This document shows, piece by piece, positions 50,732 to 59,776 of a stretch of 64,000 nucleotides of DNA (positions within the stretch are counted from its first letter, which is position 1; every line of letters begins with the position of its first letter). The notes beneath the pieces are model-generated. The model saw nothing but the letters and a program-made list of their open reading frames with translations. It did not search any database and was not told the origin of the DNA. A program made the position numbers and the translations under genes. Origin of the DNA: Streptomyces toyocaensis (lineage in GTDB: Bacteria; Actinomycetota; Actinomycetes; Streptomycetales; Streptomycetaceae); contig NZ_JFCB01000002.1 of the NCBI RefSeq assembly GCF_000725125.1, forward strand, positions 248,001 through 312,000, read 5' to 3'.

Positions 50732-50842
50732 GGCGCGGGGACAGCTTCTGCCACGCCGACGGCATCGGCAAAGGCCCTTGCACGTCTGCGGAGACGATGA
50801 CCGGGCATACGGGCTTCACCCCCTTCGAGAGGAGCTCGTTCC

Positions 50843-51010
50843 ATGGCCGGCATAGTCGCGGCGGTGCTGTTCTTCGTGGCGTTTCTGATCAACGCGGCGG
50901 ATATCGGCACCAACGATGTGTTTTCTTCGACGAACGTGATGCTGCTGGGACTGACCGCCCTTGCCCTGCACGTGGCCGGGATCGGCGCCGGCAGGTCCCG
51001 CAGACGCTGA
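50843..51010 (+). CDS. Small two-segment membrane protein (55 aa)
   Basis: It reads MAGIVAAVLFFVAFLINAAD, a loop (IGTNDVFSSTN), then VMLLGLTALALHVAGIGAG and a basic tail (RSRRR). The result is two hydrophobic helices with positive residues inside. GAGAGGAG sits about ten bases before ATG 50843. Small proteins of this shape, with a polar 'ADIG..DVF' loop, are frequent in Streptomyces and have no known role. It stands alone ahead of the tap-tpg pair. Confidence 0.75.
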   Translation: MAGIVAAVLFFVAFLINAADIGTNDVFSSTNVMLLGLTALALHVAGIGAGRSRRR

Positions 51011-51287
51011 CGCGGGTCTCTTCGACGGGTCGGTCAGTTGAGCGGATGGGTCCCTCCGCTCAGCGATCACCCGACTGGTGTGGAACCGGATCGCGCCGCT
51101 GACGCCGGCCGATCCGGTCCGCACGTGAACTCACGATCACATGGGGCCACGGACGGCGGTGCACGGACCCGGGCGTTCACCGTAACGGCACGCGTCCTTC
51201 TCTGACCGCGATTCGTACGCCACCCGTGCGGTACATGCATGCTGTCCGTACGGCTGGCGGGGTAGCATGCCGGCCAGGAGGTCGTGC

Positions 51288-53534
51288 ATGTCCGAGCTGT
51301 TCGACGCGGTCGACGCGCTGGTGGCGTCCCGCGCCCCGCTGCCCCCGGCGCAGGAGCGCAAGAGGCTGCGTACCGCGCACGGCCTGACGCTGGATGAAGT
51401 GGCTGCCGTGCTCAAGGTGCGCCGGGCGACGGTGTCGGGCTGGGAGTCGGTCAAGAAGACGGTCGAGCCGCGGGGCCCGGAACGGGAGGCGTACGCGCGG
51501 CTGCTGAACAAGCTCGCCGAGCTCTACCCCGCCCCCGCAGCGCCGAAGGAGCCGGCCTCCACGGCGGTGCCGGCCGCGTGCACCGGCACACTCGCCCCGG
51601 TGGAAACGCAGACTGTGCCCCCTGGCCCGGTATCCGACGCCGCGGACACGACAGCATCCGGGAGCACCCGGACCCCTGTCTCCGCTCCCCCTGCCGCCGC
51701 TCGGGCCGCGACGTCGCGCCCGGCGCGCACCACCAGGCCGTCACCGCCGACGCGCCGTCCGGATCCGAAGAAGGCGCCCCGGGCCGACACCCCGGCGGAC
51801 GGCACCGGCCTGCGGTTCGAGAACGGCCCGCTGGCGGTCGTCGACGTGGAGGACGGGCAGGTGCTGGCCTACTGCACCGGCGGCTTGGTCCTGGACGTGC
51901 CCGCCAAGAGCCTGCCGGCTCTGGTGGAGTGGACCCTCGGGGAGGCGAGGCTCGGGCAGCCGAGATTGTCCGGTGCGGGCCGGGACGCCGATCCGCTGCT
52001 CGTGCTCACCGAGGCCGCGCTGAAGCGCTTCGGCCTGCCGACAGCTCTCAGCGAGGAGGAGCGGCTGGCCGGGCGGATCCCGGAAGGCCACAGGGTCGTC
52101 AAGCAGCTGGCGCGCGCCGATTGGAAGCTCACCAAGCGCGGGTTGGGGCCGTGGGCGCGGATCTATCGCCCCGCGCAGGGTTCGGAGCGTGCCTGTGTGC
52201 AGCTGTGCATCCCGGCGTGGCACGCGCTCGACGCCCGCCACTGGGGTGGGGCAGGGCAGCTGCCGCCGGCGGAACTCGCCCGCATGCTCGGGCTGTACGC
52301 CTCCCGCGTGATGACGCCCCGCGGCTCCACCGCCGTGACCGGCCTGGAGCTGATGACCGCGCTGCACCCGCCGACCCGCGCCTCCGCGCCCGACACCGAC
52401 GGCCGTCGCCACTCCGAGCACAACCCCGGCAGCCTGGGCAAGGACCCGGTCGACCCGGCGCCGTGCGAGGCACCCGACGGGCACCCGCTCCTGGCCGACC
52501 TGCCCCGCTTCCACGTCCGCGGTCCCCGGGAGAAGCTGTTCGAGGAGGCGTACGACTGGGCGCGGCCGATGACGGATGCCGAGTGCACCCTGCGGCACCT
52601 GGTCGGCATCGACGTGAACATGGCCTTCGCCGCCGGCGCGAACGGCCTGCTCGTCGGCCTCGGTGCGCCCACCCACGTCAAGGCCCCCCGGTTCGACCCG
52701 AAGCTGCCCGGCTCATGGCTGGTCGATCTCTCACACGTCGACCTGTCGAGGGTGAAGGTCGGCAAGGAGTGGGTGCAGCTGGACGGTTCGCTGCTGCCCA
52801 GCCCGTTCACGCCGAAGGGCGAGCGCCCCGAGGGGCCGGCCTGGTATGCGACACCCACCGTCGCCTACGCGGTGGAACTCGGCTACGAAGTGCGTCCACT
52901 CGAGGCGTACGTCCGGTACGAGAACGGCCGTTACCTGGACGGCTGGTACCAGCGGCTGCGGGACGCCTACCTCGCCACGATGGCCGACCTCGGCGTGCGC
53001 GCCGACATGGACCCGCCCGAGTTCCTCGCCGCGATGCACGCCTACCAGGAGCGCGATCCCCACCTGGCGATCGTCGCCTCCGCGATCAAGGCGACCGTCA
53101 AGGGCGGCCTGGGCAAACTGCGCGAGCGCCCCCGCGGTGAGGGCTGGCGGCCCGGGCAGCCGTGGCGCGCGCTGTCCCGCCCGACGTGGCGGCCCGACAT
53201 CCGCGCGGCGGTCATCTCCCGCACCCGGACCAACCTGCACCGCAAGGTCGTCAAGCATGCGGCGTTCACCGGTCGGTATCCGGTCGCCATCCTGTCCGAC
53301 TGCGTCGTCTACGCTGCCGCTGGTCCCTCGCCACTGGACGTCCTGCCCTACCGCGACGGCAAGCCGCTGCCGGGCGGCTTCAAGCTCGGCGTCAACCCCG
53401 GCCTGGTCAAGCACGAGGGCACCCAGACCGTCCTGTGGGGCGAAGAGGTCCGCGAGCGGTTCGACGCCCCCGACCTCAACCTCGCCCGCTACATCAAGGA
53501 CGGCGCCGTCACCGACGTCGACAACGGAGAGTAG
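51288..53534 (+). CDS. tap: Telomere-associated protein Tap (748 aa)
   Basis: The N-terminus is an XRE-type helix-turn-helix (ERKRLRTAHGLTLDEVAAVL, KVRRATVSGWESVKKTVEPR). A Pro/Ala/Thr linker follows, then the long Tap domain (LRFENGPLAVVDVEDGQVLA, CTLRHLVGIDVNMAFAAGAN, HLAIVASAIKATVKGGLGKL, HAAFTGRYPVAILSDCVVYA). Tap binds the 3' overhang of linear Streptomyces replicon ends and recruits Tpg, which primes end patching. AGGAGG lies seven bases before ATG 51288; the codon at 51267 is not used. It is followed after 12 bases by tpg. Confidence 0.93.
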   Translation: MSELFDAVDALVASRAPLPPAQERKRLRTAHGLTLDEVAAVLKVRRATVSGWESVKKTVEPRGPEREAYARLLNKLAELYPAPAAPKEPASTAVPAACTGTLAPVETQTVPPGPVSDAADTTASGSTRTPVSAPPAAARAATSRPARTTRPSPPTRRPDPKKAPRADTPADGTGLRFENGPLAVVDVEDGQVLAYCTGGLVLDVPAKSLPALVEWTLGEARLGQPRLSGAGRDADPLLVLTEAALKRFGLPTALSEEERLAGRIPEGHRVVKQLARADWKLTKRGLGPWARIYRPAQGSERACVQLCIPAWHALDARHWGGAGQLPPAELARMLGLYASRVMTPRGSTAVTGLELMTALHPPTRASAPDTDGRRHSEHNPGSLGKDPVDPAPCEAPDGHPLLADLPRFHVRGPREKLFEEAYDWARPMTDAECTLRHLVGIDVNMAFAAGANGLLVGLGAPTHVKAPRFDPKLPGSWLVDLSHVDLSRVKVGKEWVQLDGSLLPSPFTPKGERPEGPAWYATPTVAYAVELGYEVRPLEAYVRYENGRYLDGWYQRLRDAYLATMADLGVRADMDPPEFLAAMHAYQERDPHLAIVASAIKATVKGGLGKLRERPRGEGWRPGQPWRALSRPTWRPDIRAAVISRTRTNLHRKVVKHAAFTGRYPVAILSDCVVYAAAGPSPLDVLPYRDGKPLPGGFKLGVNPGLVKHEGTQTVLWGEEVRERFDAPDLNLARYIKDGAVTDVDNGE

Positions 53535-53546
53535 GGGAAGGCGAGG

Positions 53547-54104
53547 ATGAGCCTGTTCGGTGAGGGCCTGGACGCCGCGGTGCACAGGGTGTTCACCCGC
53601 CCGACACCCAAGAGCGCACCCGCCCAGATGCGCTACCTCGTCAAGCAGCTCAAAGGCACCCGGCCTGTCGCCCGAACGCTTCGCATCTCCCAGCGCACCG
53701 TCGAGCGGTACGTGAAGGGCCAGATCAAAAAGCCCCGCCCCGACCTGGCCGCGCGCCTGGAGCGCGAGGTGACGAAGCGGTGGCAGCCGCAGATCCGGGC
53801 CAGGGCCAAGGCGAAGGCAGCCACCACCGACGGCATCGTCATCGACACCCGCGCCCGCCTCGGTTACACCGCACCCGTCGGCTCCACCGACGAATCCCGC
53901 ATCCGGCACCTGACCGTCGCCCTGCCCCCGCGGCACGCCGCCCGCCTCTTCGAGGCCCGGGAAGCCGGCGCCGGCGACCAGCAGCTCCAGCAGATCGCGG
54001 CCGAGGCGCTCCGCGAGGTGTACTTCCAGGACAGCGGTCGCCGCGCCGGGAGCCTGGAGGAGGTCCGCTTCACGGACATCGAGCACCTGGAGTTCGAACT
54101 GTAG
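53547..54104 (+). CDS. tpg: Telomere terminal protein Tpg (185 aa)
   Basis: The length (185 aa) equals known Tpg proteins. It opens MSLFGEGLDAAVHRVFTRPT, then PKSAPAQMRYLVKQLKGTRP and a helix-turn-helix ARTLRISQRTVERYVKGQIK. The ending is EVYFQDSGRRAGSLEEVRFT, DIEHLEFEL. Tpg becomes covalently joined to the 5' telomere ends and primes synthesis across the terminal gap, working with Tap. GGGGAAGGCGAGG precedes ATG 53547. The tap-tpg operon is a marker of a linear chromosome or linear plasmid. Confidence 0.93.
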   Translation: MSLFGEGLDAAVHRVFTRPTPKSAPAQMRYLVKQLKGTRPVARTLRISQRTVERYVKGQIKKPRPDLAARLEREVTKRWQPQIRARAKAKAATTDGIVIDTRARLGYTAPVGSTDESRIRHLTVALPPRHAARLFEAREAGAGDQQLQQIAAEALREVYFQDSGRRAGSLEEVRFTDIEHLEFEL

Positions 54105-54164
54105 GCGCCACCGCACACCACGCGAGCCCTGGCCCGCTTGTGGACCTCGCCCGAGGCCGACCGC

Positions 54165-54557
54165 TCACTGCGCCTGTGATGCGATCTGGATCAGATTGCC
54201 GCATGTGTCGTCGAAGACGGCGGTGGTGACCTGGCCCATCGCCAGGGGCTCCTGGGTGAATCGAACGCCGAGGGCGTGCAGGCGCTCGTACTCCGCCTCT
54301 ACGTCGGTGACGGCGAACTGGGCGAGCGGGATCCCGTCCTTGACGAGCGCGTCGCGGTAGGGCTTGACGGCTGGGTGGCCGGCGGGCTCCAGGAGGAGTT
54401 CGGTGCCGTCGGGCTCGTCGGGCGCGACGACGGTCAGCCACCTGGCCTCCTCGCCCAAGGGGATGTCGTGCTTCTTCTCGAAGCCGAGGATCTCGGTGTA
54501 GAAGTGCTCGGCCTTGGCCTGGTCGTCGACGAAGACGCTGGTCAGATGGATCCTCAT
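54165..54557 (-). CDS. VOC-family protein paired with ArsR regulator (130 aa)
   Basis: A glyoxalase-like protein opening MRIHLTSVFVDDQAKAEHFY and TEILGFEKKHDIPLGEEARW. Later come GTELLLEPAGHPAVKPYRDA and VTTAVFDDTCGNLIQIASQ, the usual end of this group. The metal ligands (His4, Glu in TELLLEP and the C-terminal site) fit active members. The ATG overlaps the stop of the ArsR gene by four bases (ATGA), a widespread ArsR-VOC operon type. It is not closely related to the two VOC copies at 18682 and 61728. Confidence 0.92.
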   Translation of the reverse strand: MRIHLTSVFVDDQAKAEHFYTEILGFEKKHDIPLGEEARWLTVVAPDEPDGTELLLEPAGHPAVKPYRDALVKDGIPLAQFAVTDVEAEYERLHALGVRFTQEPLAMGQVTTAVFDDTCGNLIQIASQAQ

Positions 54558-54856
54558 GGTGTTCTCTTCTCTGGTTCGGACGGGTCGGGCATGGGCCATC
54601 GCTCGGCTATCCGCCGAAGCGGGGCTGTGTTCAGGTCGTGGAACTTGTAGCGGCCCTCCCGTCTGGTCTCAACGAGCCCGGCGGCCTCCAGCAGGGCGAG
54701 GTGCTGGGACACCGCCTGACGCGAGATGCCGAGCTGGTGCTTCATGCTCAGTCGCGAGCAGATCTCGAAGAGCGTCTGTCCGGACTTCTCCGTGAGCTCG
54801 TCGAGGATGGTGCGGCGGGTGGGGTCGGCCAGGGCTTTGAAAAGGTCGTCGGCCAC
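54554..54856 (-). CDS. ArsR-family repressor (100 aa)
   Basis: A compact winged helix reading DDLFKALADPTRRTILDELT, SMKHQLGISRQAVSQHLALL, EAAGLVETRREGRYKFHDLN, then TAPLRRIAERW. There are no metal-binding cysteines in the recognition helix apart from ICSR, so the ligand is probably not a soft metal. It is co-translated with the VOC protein, and proteins of this pair usually regulate their own operon. The frame starts at ATG 54856, with no strong ribosome binding site visible. Confidence 0.92.
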   Translation of the reverse strand: MADDLFKALADPTRRTILDELTEKSGQTLFEICSRLSMKHQLGISRQAVSQHLALLEAAGLVETRREGRYKFHDLNTAPLRRIAERWPMPDPSEPEKRTP

Positions 54857-55101
54857 GACCCCACGATAGGCAAGAAACTACTTGCCTAACAAGTCCGTCG
54901 CAATCACCTCATCCGGATCCGGACCCGTGACGGTGGAAACGCCGCTCGGCGCTCTGCCGCCGGAACCCACGGGCGACGCCGTTCTCACCGAACGGGTGTC
55001 GTGGACGATGCGTCAACGCACCGTGGCCATGGAGCGGGATACCGGGGAAGACGAGCGCCGCGTGCGAAGGCGGCGAGGTGACGACCTACTGGCGGACGGC
55101 C

Positions 55102-55986
55102 TCAGCCCGGCAGGACGTCCTCGAGCTGTGCCAGCTCCTCCGCGCTCAGCGTGAGCTCCGCGGCACGTGCCGAGTCGGTGATGGAGGCCGGGCGGCTGGC
55201 TCCCGGCACCGGGATCACTGCCGGGGAGCGGGCGATCAGCCAGGCCAGCGCTATCTGCTGCGGGCTGACGCCGCGCTCGGCTGCGATGCGGTGGAAGGCC
55301 GTGCCCGCCGAGGTCGGACCGGACGGACCGTCGAGGGAGCTGCGGGAGATACCGCCCAGCGGGCTCCAGGGCAGGAAAGCCAGGCCCAACTGCGTGCTCA
55401 GCCGCAGTTCGGGCTCGCTGGTACGCAGGGCAGGCGAGTACTGGTTCTGCACGGAGACGAGTCCGTCGCCGAGAATCGTGTGTGCCTGGCGGATCTGGGC
55501 GGTGTTGACATTGGAGATTCCGGCGGTGCGGATGGTTCCGGCGTCGAGCAACTCGCGCAGGGCGCCGACCGAGTCTTCCCAGGGCACCGTCGGGTCCGGC
55601 TTGTGCAGCTGGTACAGGCCGATGGCCTCGACGCCCAGACGCCTGGCAGAAGCCTCGGCGGCCCGCTTGACATGGGCAGGAGTGGCCGTGACGGTCCAGC
55701 TGCCGTCGCCGGGGCGGCCGCGGCCGCCCTTGGTGGCGACCAGGACGCCGGAGGTGTCGCCGCCGTAGCCGGCCAGGGCGCGGGCGATGAGGAGTTCGTT
55801 GTGGCCCACCTCGTCGGCGTGCCAGTGGTAGCTGTCGGCGGTGTCGATGAGCGTGACGCCGGCGTCGAGGGCGGCGTGGACGGTGGCGATGGCCCGTGTC
55901 TCGTCCGGGCGGTGCTCGATGGACAGTGGCATGGCGCCCAGGCCGATGGCGCTGACGGCAGTGTCTGCGACGGTGCGGTACCGCAT
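55102..55986 (-). CDS. Aldo/keto reductase (294 aa)
   Basis: A NADPH-dependent TIM-barrel reductase. VSAIGLGAMPLSI opens the barrel, the catalytic Tyr region is TLIDTADSYHWHADEVGHNE, Lys is in LVATKGGRGRPGDG and His in GLYQLHKPDP. The cofactor end is IPVPGASRPASITDSARAAE. It lies 13 bases after the stop of the epimerase-like gene, so the two form an operon controlled, most likely, by the divergent LysR regulator. Its carbonyl substrate is unknown. Confidence 0.93.
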   Translation of the reverse strand: MRYRTVADTAVSAIGLGAMPLSIEHRPDETRAIATVHAALDAGVTLIDTADSYHWHADEVGHNELLIARALAGYGGDTSGVLVATKGGRGRPGDGSWTVTATPAHVKRAAEASARRLGVEAIGLYQLHKPDPTVPWEDSVGALRELLDAGTIRTAGISNVNTAQIRQAHTILGDGLVSVQNQYSPALRTSEPELRLSTQLGLAFLPWSPLGGISRSSLDGPSGPTSAGTAFHRIAAERGVSPQQIALAWLIARSPAVIPVPGASRPASITDSARAAELTLSAEELAQLEDVLPG

Positions 55987-55999
55987 GGTGGCTTGATCC

Positions 56000-56938
56000 T
56001 CAGACGGTGGGTGACGGCTCGGTGGTGAGCGTTTCGGTGACGGCGCCGGGCATCCAGTCGGTGCTGCGGGAAAAGGAAAAACCCAGCTTCTTCGCGCGGG
56101 CGTTGCTCATGGCGTAGTAGCGGTCGAAGGAGAACGGTGAAGCTTCCCCGCCCGCCGGGACGGTCCGGTGAACGGGCTCCCGGCCGATTCGCCTGGCGAT
56201 GATCGCGACCAGGCCGTGCACGTCGAGCGGGCCGTCGGAGCAGGCGTTGATCGGACCGGTGAAGTCGGCTGCGGTGGCCCACAGCATCAGCTCTGCCAGC
56301 TCCTCGTAGTGGATGAAGACAGTGGGCTGGGCCTTCGTGTGCACAGCGATGGCTCGGCCTTCGGCGATGCGCTCGGTGTAGTGCGCCAGCCGGCCGGTGA
56401 ACTCCAGCGCGCCGCCGCCCAGTACGTGGGCACTGCGCACCGAGACGAACTCGAAGCCGCCGGCGCGGGTGAGGACGGCCTCCGCCTGCCGCTTGCCCTC
56501 GGCATAGTGCGCCTCCAGGTACGCGTCGTCGTGCCAGGGCAGGTCCATGGCCACCAGCCAGGCCGCCGGGTCCACGACGTCCTCCGGAACCGGCGTGTCT
56601 GCCGGCGAAGCAGGCAGGGCGGCGGTCGCGGGGTCGTAGACCTCGATCGTGGAGGTCATCACGTAGCGCCGGGTGCGGCCGGCGAAGACGCGGGCGGCGA
56701 CAGCGGCCTGAACAGGGGTGTAACAGACCTGGTCCACCACGACGTCGAAGGTGCGGGCGTCGAGTGCGGCCGTCAGGGCGGCCTCGTCGTTTCGGTCGAC
56801 GACGAGGTGCTCGACGCCGGGAGGTGGCGGGACGGAGCCGCGGTTGATCACAGTGACCTGGTGGTCCTCGTCCTGCAGCCGTTCCACCAGGAGCTTTCCG
56901 AAGTACCGACTTCCGCCGATGACGCAGATCTCTCGCAT
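56000..56938 (-). CDS. NAD(P)-dependent epimerase/dehydratase-like protein (312 aa)
   Basis: An atypical SDR opening MREICVIGGSRYFGKLLVER with the GGxxxxG nucleotide-binding motif and INRG, which favours NADP. Later come YVMTSTIEVYDPATA, HYAEGKRQAEAVL (YxxxK-type catalytic pair) and VFIHYEELAELMLWAT. It resembles plant CSP41-like and bacterial 'SDR family' reductases. ATG 56938 is used, behind AGGATGAG. It is divergent from the LysR gene with a 70-base gap. Confidence 0.88.
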   Translation of the reverse strand: MREICVIGGSRYFGKLLVERLQDEDHQVTVINRGSVPPPPGVEHLVVDRNDEAALTAALDARTFDVVVDQVCYTPVQAAVAARVFAGRTRRYVMTSTIEVYDPATAALPASPADTPVPEDVVDPAAWLVAMDLPWHDDAYLEAHYAEGKRQAEAVLTRAGGFEFVSVRSAHVLGGGALEFTGRLAHYTERIAEGRAIAVHTKAQPTVFIHYEELAELMLWATAADFTGPINACSDGPLDVHGLVAIIARRIGREPVHRTVPAGGEASPFSFDRYYAMSNARAKKLGFSFSRSTDWMPGAVTETLTTEPSPTV

Positions 56939-57008
56939 GCACTCATCCTGAAGACCTATTGTCATCGGCAGAAGTGCCGGCTTGGTAACTGGGTATTAAG
57001 GAAAACTG

Positions 57009-57908
57009 TTGATCGATGTGCAGCGGCTCCGCGTCCTGCGGGCGGTGGCGGAGCACGGCAGCTTCAATCAGGCGGCCATGGCTCTCCGCCTCACCCCCTC
57101 GGCTGTCTCTCAGCACGTGGCCGCCCTGGAGCGCAGCCTCGGCGCCCAGGTCGTCGCCCGCACCACCCGCGGCGTCACCCTCACGCAGGCCGGCCGGATC
57201 ATGGTCGGCGCCGCCGAATCCGTCGCCGCGGAACTCGCACACGCGCAACGGCAGATCGCCCAGCTCAGCACCGGCCGTACCCTCCTCACCGTCGCCACCT
57301 TCACCAGCGGGGGGAGAATCCTGCTCCCCGGCGCCCTCTCCCGGCTCACGGCTGCGCATCCCGGCACCGTCCTGCACATCAGGGAGGGCGAACCCGAGGA
57401 CACCCTGCCGCTGGTCCGCCAGGGAGCCGTGGACCTCGCCCTCGCCTACCACTTCGACGGCCCGCTACCCGTAGGACCGGGAAGCTCCAGTCTGGAGTGG
57501 ACGCCACTGCTGACAGACCCCCTGCACGTGGTCCTGCCGCAGGGGCATCGCCTCGCCGATCGCAACGCGCTCGACCTCACCGAGCTGGCAGCCGAACCGT
57601 GGGTGCTCGGCTGCCTGAAGACCGAGGCGTATCTGCGCGGCTACGCCGAGCGCGCCGGCTTCGATCCGGAAGTGCGCGGCACGACCACCGACTACTTCTT
57701 CGCACGCTCTCTCGTCGCCGCGGGCATGGGTGTATCCCTCATACCGTCCATTGCGCTCGACCCGGAGATCCCCGGCCTGTGCGCCGTCCCGATCAAGGCT
57801 CCGGGACCGATCCGGCACATCGGTGTCGCCGCAATCAGCCGTGGCGACCGGCCCCACGTCACGAGGCTCGTCGACGCCCTTCGCGAGGAGGCGAAGCAGT
57901 CGCTGTGA
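57009..57908 (+). CDS. LysR-family transcriptional regulator (299 aa)
   Basis: The helix-turn-helix reads LRVLRAVAEHGSFNQAAMAL, RLTPSAVSQHVAALERSLGA, QVVARTTRGVTLTQAGRIMV. The co-inducer domain contains GALSRLTAAHPGTVLHIREG and SLVAAGMGVSLIPSIAL. A TTG start at 57009 is used, supported by AAGGAAAA upstream. It is divergent from the SDR-aldo/keto reductase operon, the classical arrangement in which LysR proteins regulate the neighbour and themselves from the shared region. Confidence 0.93.
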   Translation: MIDVQRLRVLRAVAEHGSFNQAAMALRLTPSAVSQHVAALERSLGAQVVARTTRGVTLTQAGRIMVGAAESVAAELAHAQRQIAQLSTGRTLLTVATFTSGGRILLPGALSRLTAAHPGTVLHIREGEPEDTLPLVRQGAVDLALAYHFDGPLPVGPGSSSLEWTPLLTDPLHVVLPQGHRLADRNALDLTELAAEPWVLGCLKTEAYLRGYAERAGFDPEVRGTTTDYFFARSLVAAGMGVSLIPSIALDPEIPGLCAVPIKAPGPIRHIGVAAISRGDRPHVTRLVDALREEAKQSL

Positions 57909-58116
57909 TCTGGGGAGGGGTGGAGACCGCGGACGCTCGTGTGCGGATTCATGTCTCGGCATACGCCATGCATCGAGTACCGCGACGAACACAGTTGCCT
58001 CGTGGCGGACAGTGAGTTCTCGAATCTCGTGCTCGGCCCGGTGGCGCTTGAGGAGGTTGTTCCCGCATGCGACCCCGTGTCGCTCACGGCAGTCGGTTTT
58101 GTTGTAGACGGCAGAC

Positions 58117-58569
58117 CTAGAGGCCGGCGCAGATTCTGCGAGCCTCGGCCAGTTCCTTCTTCACCTCGGTGTCGACCTGGAAGACCTGGCGGTGGCGGTT
58201 GTGCGCCCGGGTGATGGCCTCCGCGAGCGGCTCGTACGCGGCGTCGCCCGCGGCGGCGGCCGTGGCCAGGTCGAAGGCGCCCGCGAAGCGGTACAGCGCC
58301 TGTTCGCGTTCCTGCTCGCGGACCTTCTTCTTCGGGAGAAGCTTCGCTTCGTCCATACCGGCCAGCGCCTCGCACGCGCCTCGGGCGTCGCCCCTGGGAC
58401 CACTGCCCGTGTCCGGCGTGCCTCCGGTCAGTGCCCAGGCCACGCCTACCCCCGCGCCGCCCACCAGCACTCCGATCAGCAGGGCAGTCGCCAGCGGACC
58501 CCGGCTGCGAGGCGGCCGGACAGGCGGGGCCGGTGGGACGGGGACCTGATTCGGCTGCTGTGCCTGCAT
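58117..58569 (-). CDS. Membrane-anchored protein with helical extracytoplasmic domain (150 aa)
   Basis: A Pro/Gln-rich head (QAQQPNQVPVPPAPPVRPPR) leads to one membrane helix (LATALLIGVLVGGAGVGVAW). A helical outer domain with two cysteines follows (GACEALAGMDEAKLLPKKKV, AHNRHRQVFQVDTEVKKELA, RRICAGL). Such small 'proline-rich head, one helix, short helical tail' proteins are frequent in Streptomyces, with unknown function. The start at 58569 is preferred; 58581 is also possible. Confidence 0.75.
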   Translation of the reverse strand: MQAQQPNQVPVPPAPPVRPPRSRGPLATALLIGVLVGGAGVGVAWALTGGTPDTGSGPRGDARGACEALAGMDEAKLLPKKKVREQEREQALYRFAGAFDLATAAAAGDAAYEPLAEAITRAHNRHRQVFQVDTEVKKELAEARRICAGL

Positions 58570-58750
58570 GTACACGACCATAGCGGGCTGTTCGTCCGCG
58601 TCCCCCGGTGGGTCGTCGGCCGGGTCCCGTCACCGCGGACGACGTCGACCTCGGGGTGGGGCGGTAAGGCCGGTTCGCTGGAGTGGGACTGCTGGGAGAC
58701 CGTCGAGCCCTCACCGGTCAGGCCGTCGCGTGAGGCGCGAATCGGTCGGC

Positions 58751-59614
58751 TCATGGGTTCCAGTACACGTTGGTGAACGTCCGGTCGAAGCGCCCGGCAG
58801 CCAGGTCCTTGCGCTGGATCGCCCAGTGGACGCTGGACCCGGCCGCCACTTCACCGAGGTCGGGGCTCCAGCTCGCGAGCAGCACCCAGTCCGCGACGTT
58901 CTCGGACACCGGTTCCCCACCGCCCCAAGCGCCCGTCGACGCCTGCTCCGCCGCACAGCGCACCAGGCCTGTCAGCGGGTCGAGATGAACCATCTCCTCG
59001 TCGGCGTACCCGCCCAGGTGCAAGGGGCCCCGGAGGTCGAGATGGCGGCACGCCATCTCCCACTCTTCGGCCAGTTCTTCGGCGTGGGGGAAGCCGGGCA
59101 GCGGCTCCAGGCCGCCATCGGGCAGTTCGACCTCGAAGTGGTACGGCAGCGACGGTTCGGTCCGGACCCGCAGCTCGCCCTGAGGGAAGGCATCGGCTAC
59201 CTCCCGCTCCTCGGGGACGCCGTCCAGGTCCCAGGCGTACGGGTCGTGCACCTCCGTCGGCGTCCCGACGGGGACGTGCACGACGGCGCCGTGGTTGGTG
59301 AGGTCACCGTGGTCGCGCGGCCAGGCGAAGAGGAGCAGGCGGCCGTCACACGGCAGTGGCAGGTCGGTCGAGGCCTGGGGCAGCGCCGCGAGGTCGACGG
59401 AGGCGACGTAGGGGAAGGGAGGGTGCGGGAGTCCGGCCGGCAGGAGCACGGGGCCGCCGAACCGGGCGGCGACCGGGCCGTCGTCGCGCCTCGACAGGAC
59501 GGCACAGGGCCGCACCATGTCGATCCAGCGGTCGACCTCGTCGGCCGGAATGCCCAGTTGGATCGCTTCGTCGCGGAAACGGGCCAGTCGCTCGCGCAGC
59601 TTCTCGAAAGTCAC
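58751..59614 (-). CDS. DUF1963 (YwqG-like) protein (287 aa)
   Basis: It contains VAARFGGPVLLPAGLPHPPF, YVASVDLAALPQASTDLPLP, CDGRLLLFAWP, then later HLGGYADEEM and WVLLASWSPDLG. The sequence 'FGG.P.LP.....P' then 'l..iDl..lp......lP..G.L.fF' is the DUF1963 signature. The family's function is unknown; some members occur in polymorphic toxin loci as immunity-like proteins, but no toxin is adjacent here. The start is MTFEKLRERL at 59614. Confidence 0.88.
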   Translation of the reverse strand: MTFEKLRERLARFRDEAIQLGIPADEVDRWIDMVRPCAVLSRRDDGPVAARFGGPVLLPAGLPHPPFPYVASVDLAALPQASTDLPLPCDGRLLLFAWPRDHGDLTNHGAVVHVPVGTPTEVHDPYAWDLDGVPEEREVADAFPQGELRVRTEPSLPYHFEVELPDGGLEPLPGFPHAEELAEEWEMACRHLDLRGPLHLGGYADEEMVHLDPLTGLVRCAAEQASTGAWGGGEPVSENVADWVLLASWSPDLGEVAAGSSVHWAIQRKDLAAGRFDRTFTNVYWNP

Positions 59615-59776
59615 ACGGCCAAGGTAGGGCCCGGTACTGACACTACGCCCTGCTGCCGCCCCGGTGGCGTTCTGATGCTCCAGGACGTCCTCGGCCCACC
59701 GGAGTGGGCGGACCTGCCCACGCCCGCCGGCCGGCGTGGCGTGACCCCGCTCGGGTGGGCAGACGGCTCCGCTCGG

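Noticed and set aside
54857..55101. Plus-strand frame (PVTVETPLGALPPEPTGDAV, LTERVSWTMRQRTVAMERDT)
   Set aside because: Somewhat protein-like, but no ribosome binding site, no recognised family, and it runs into the aldo/keto reductase gene antisense.
57909..58116. Possible transposase remnant between the LysR and membrane protein genes
   Set aside because: A lower-GC patch with short frames on both strands; no transposase motif or terminal inverted repeats could be found.
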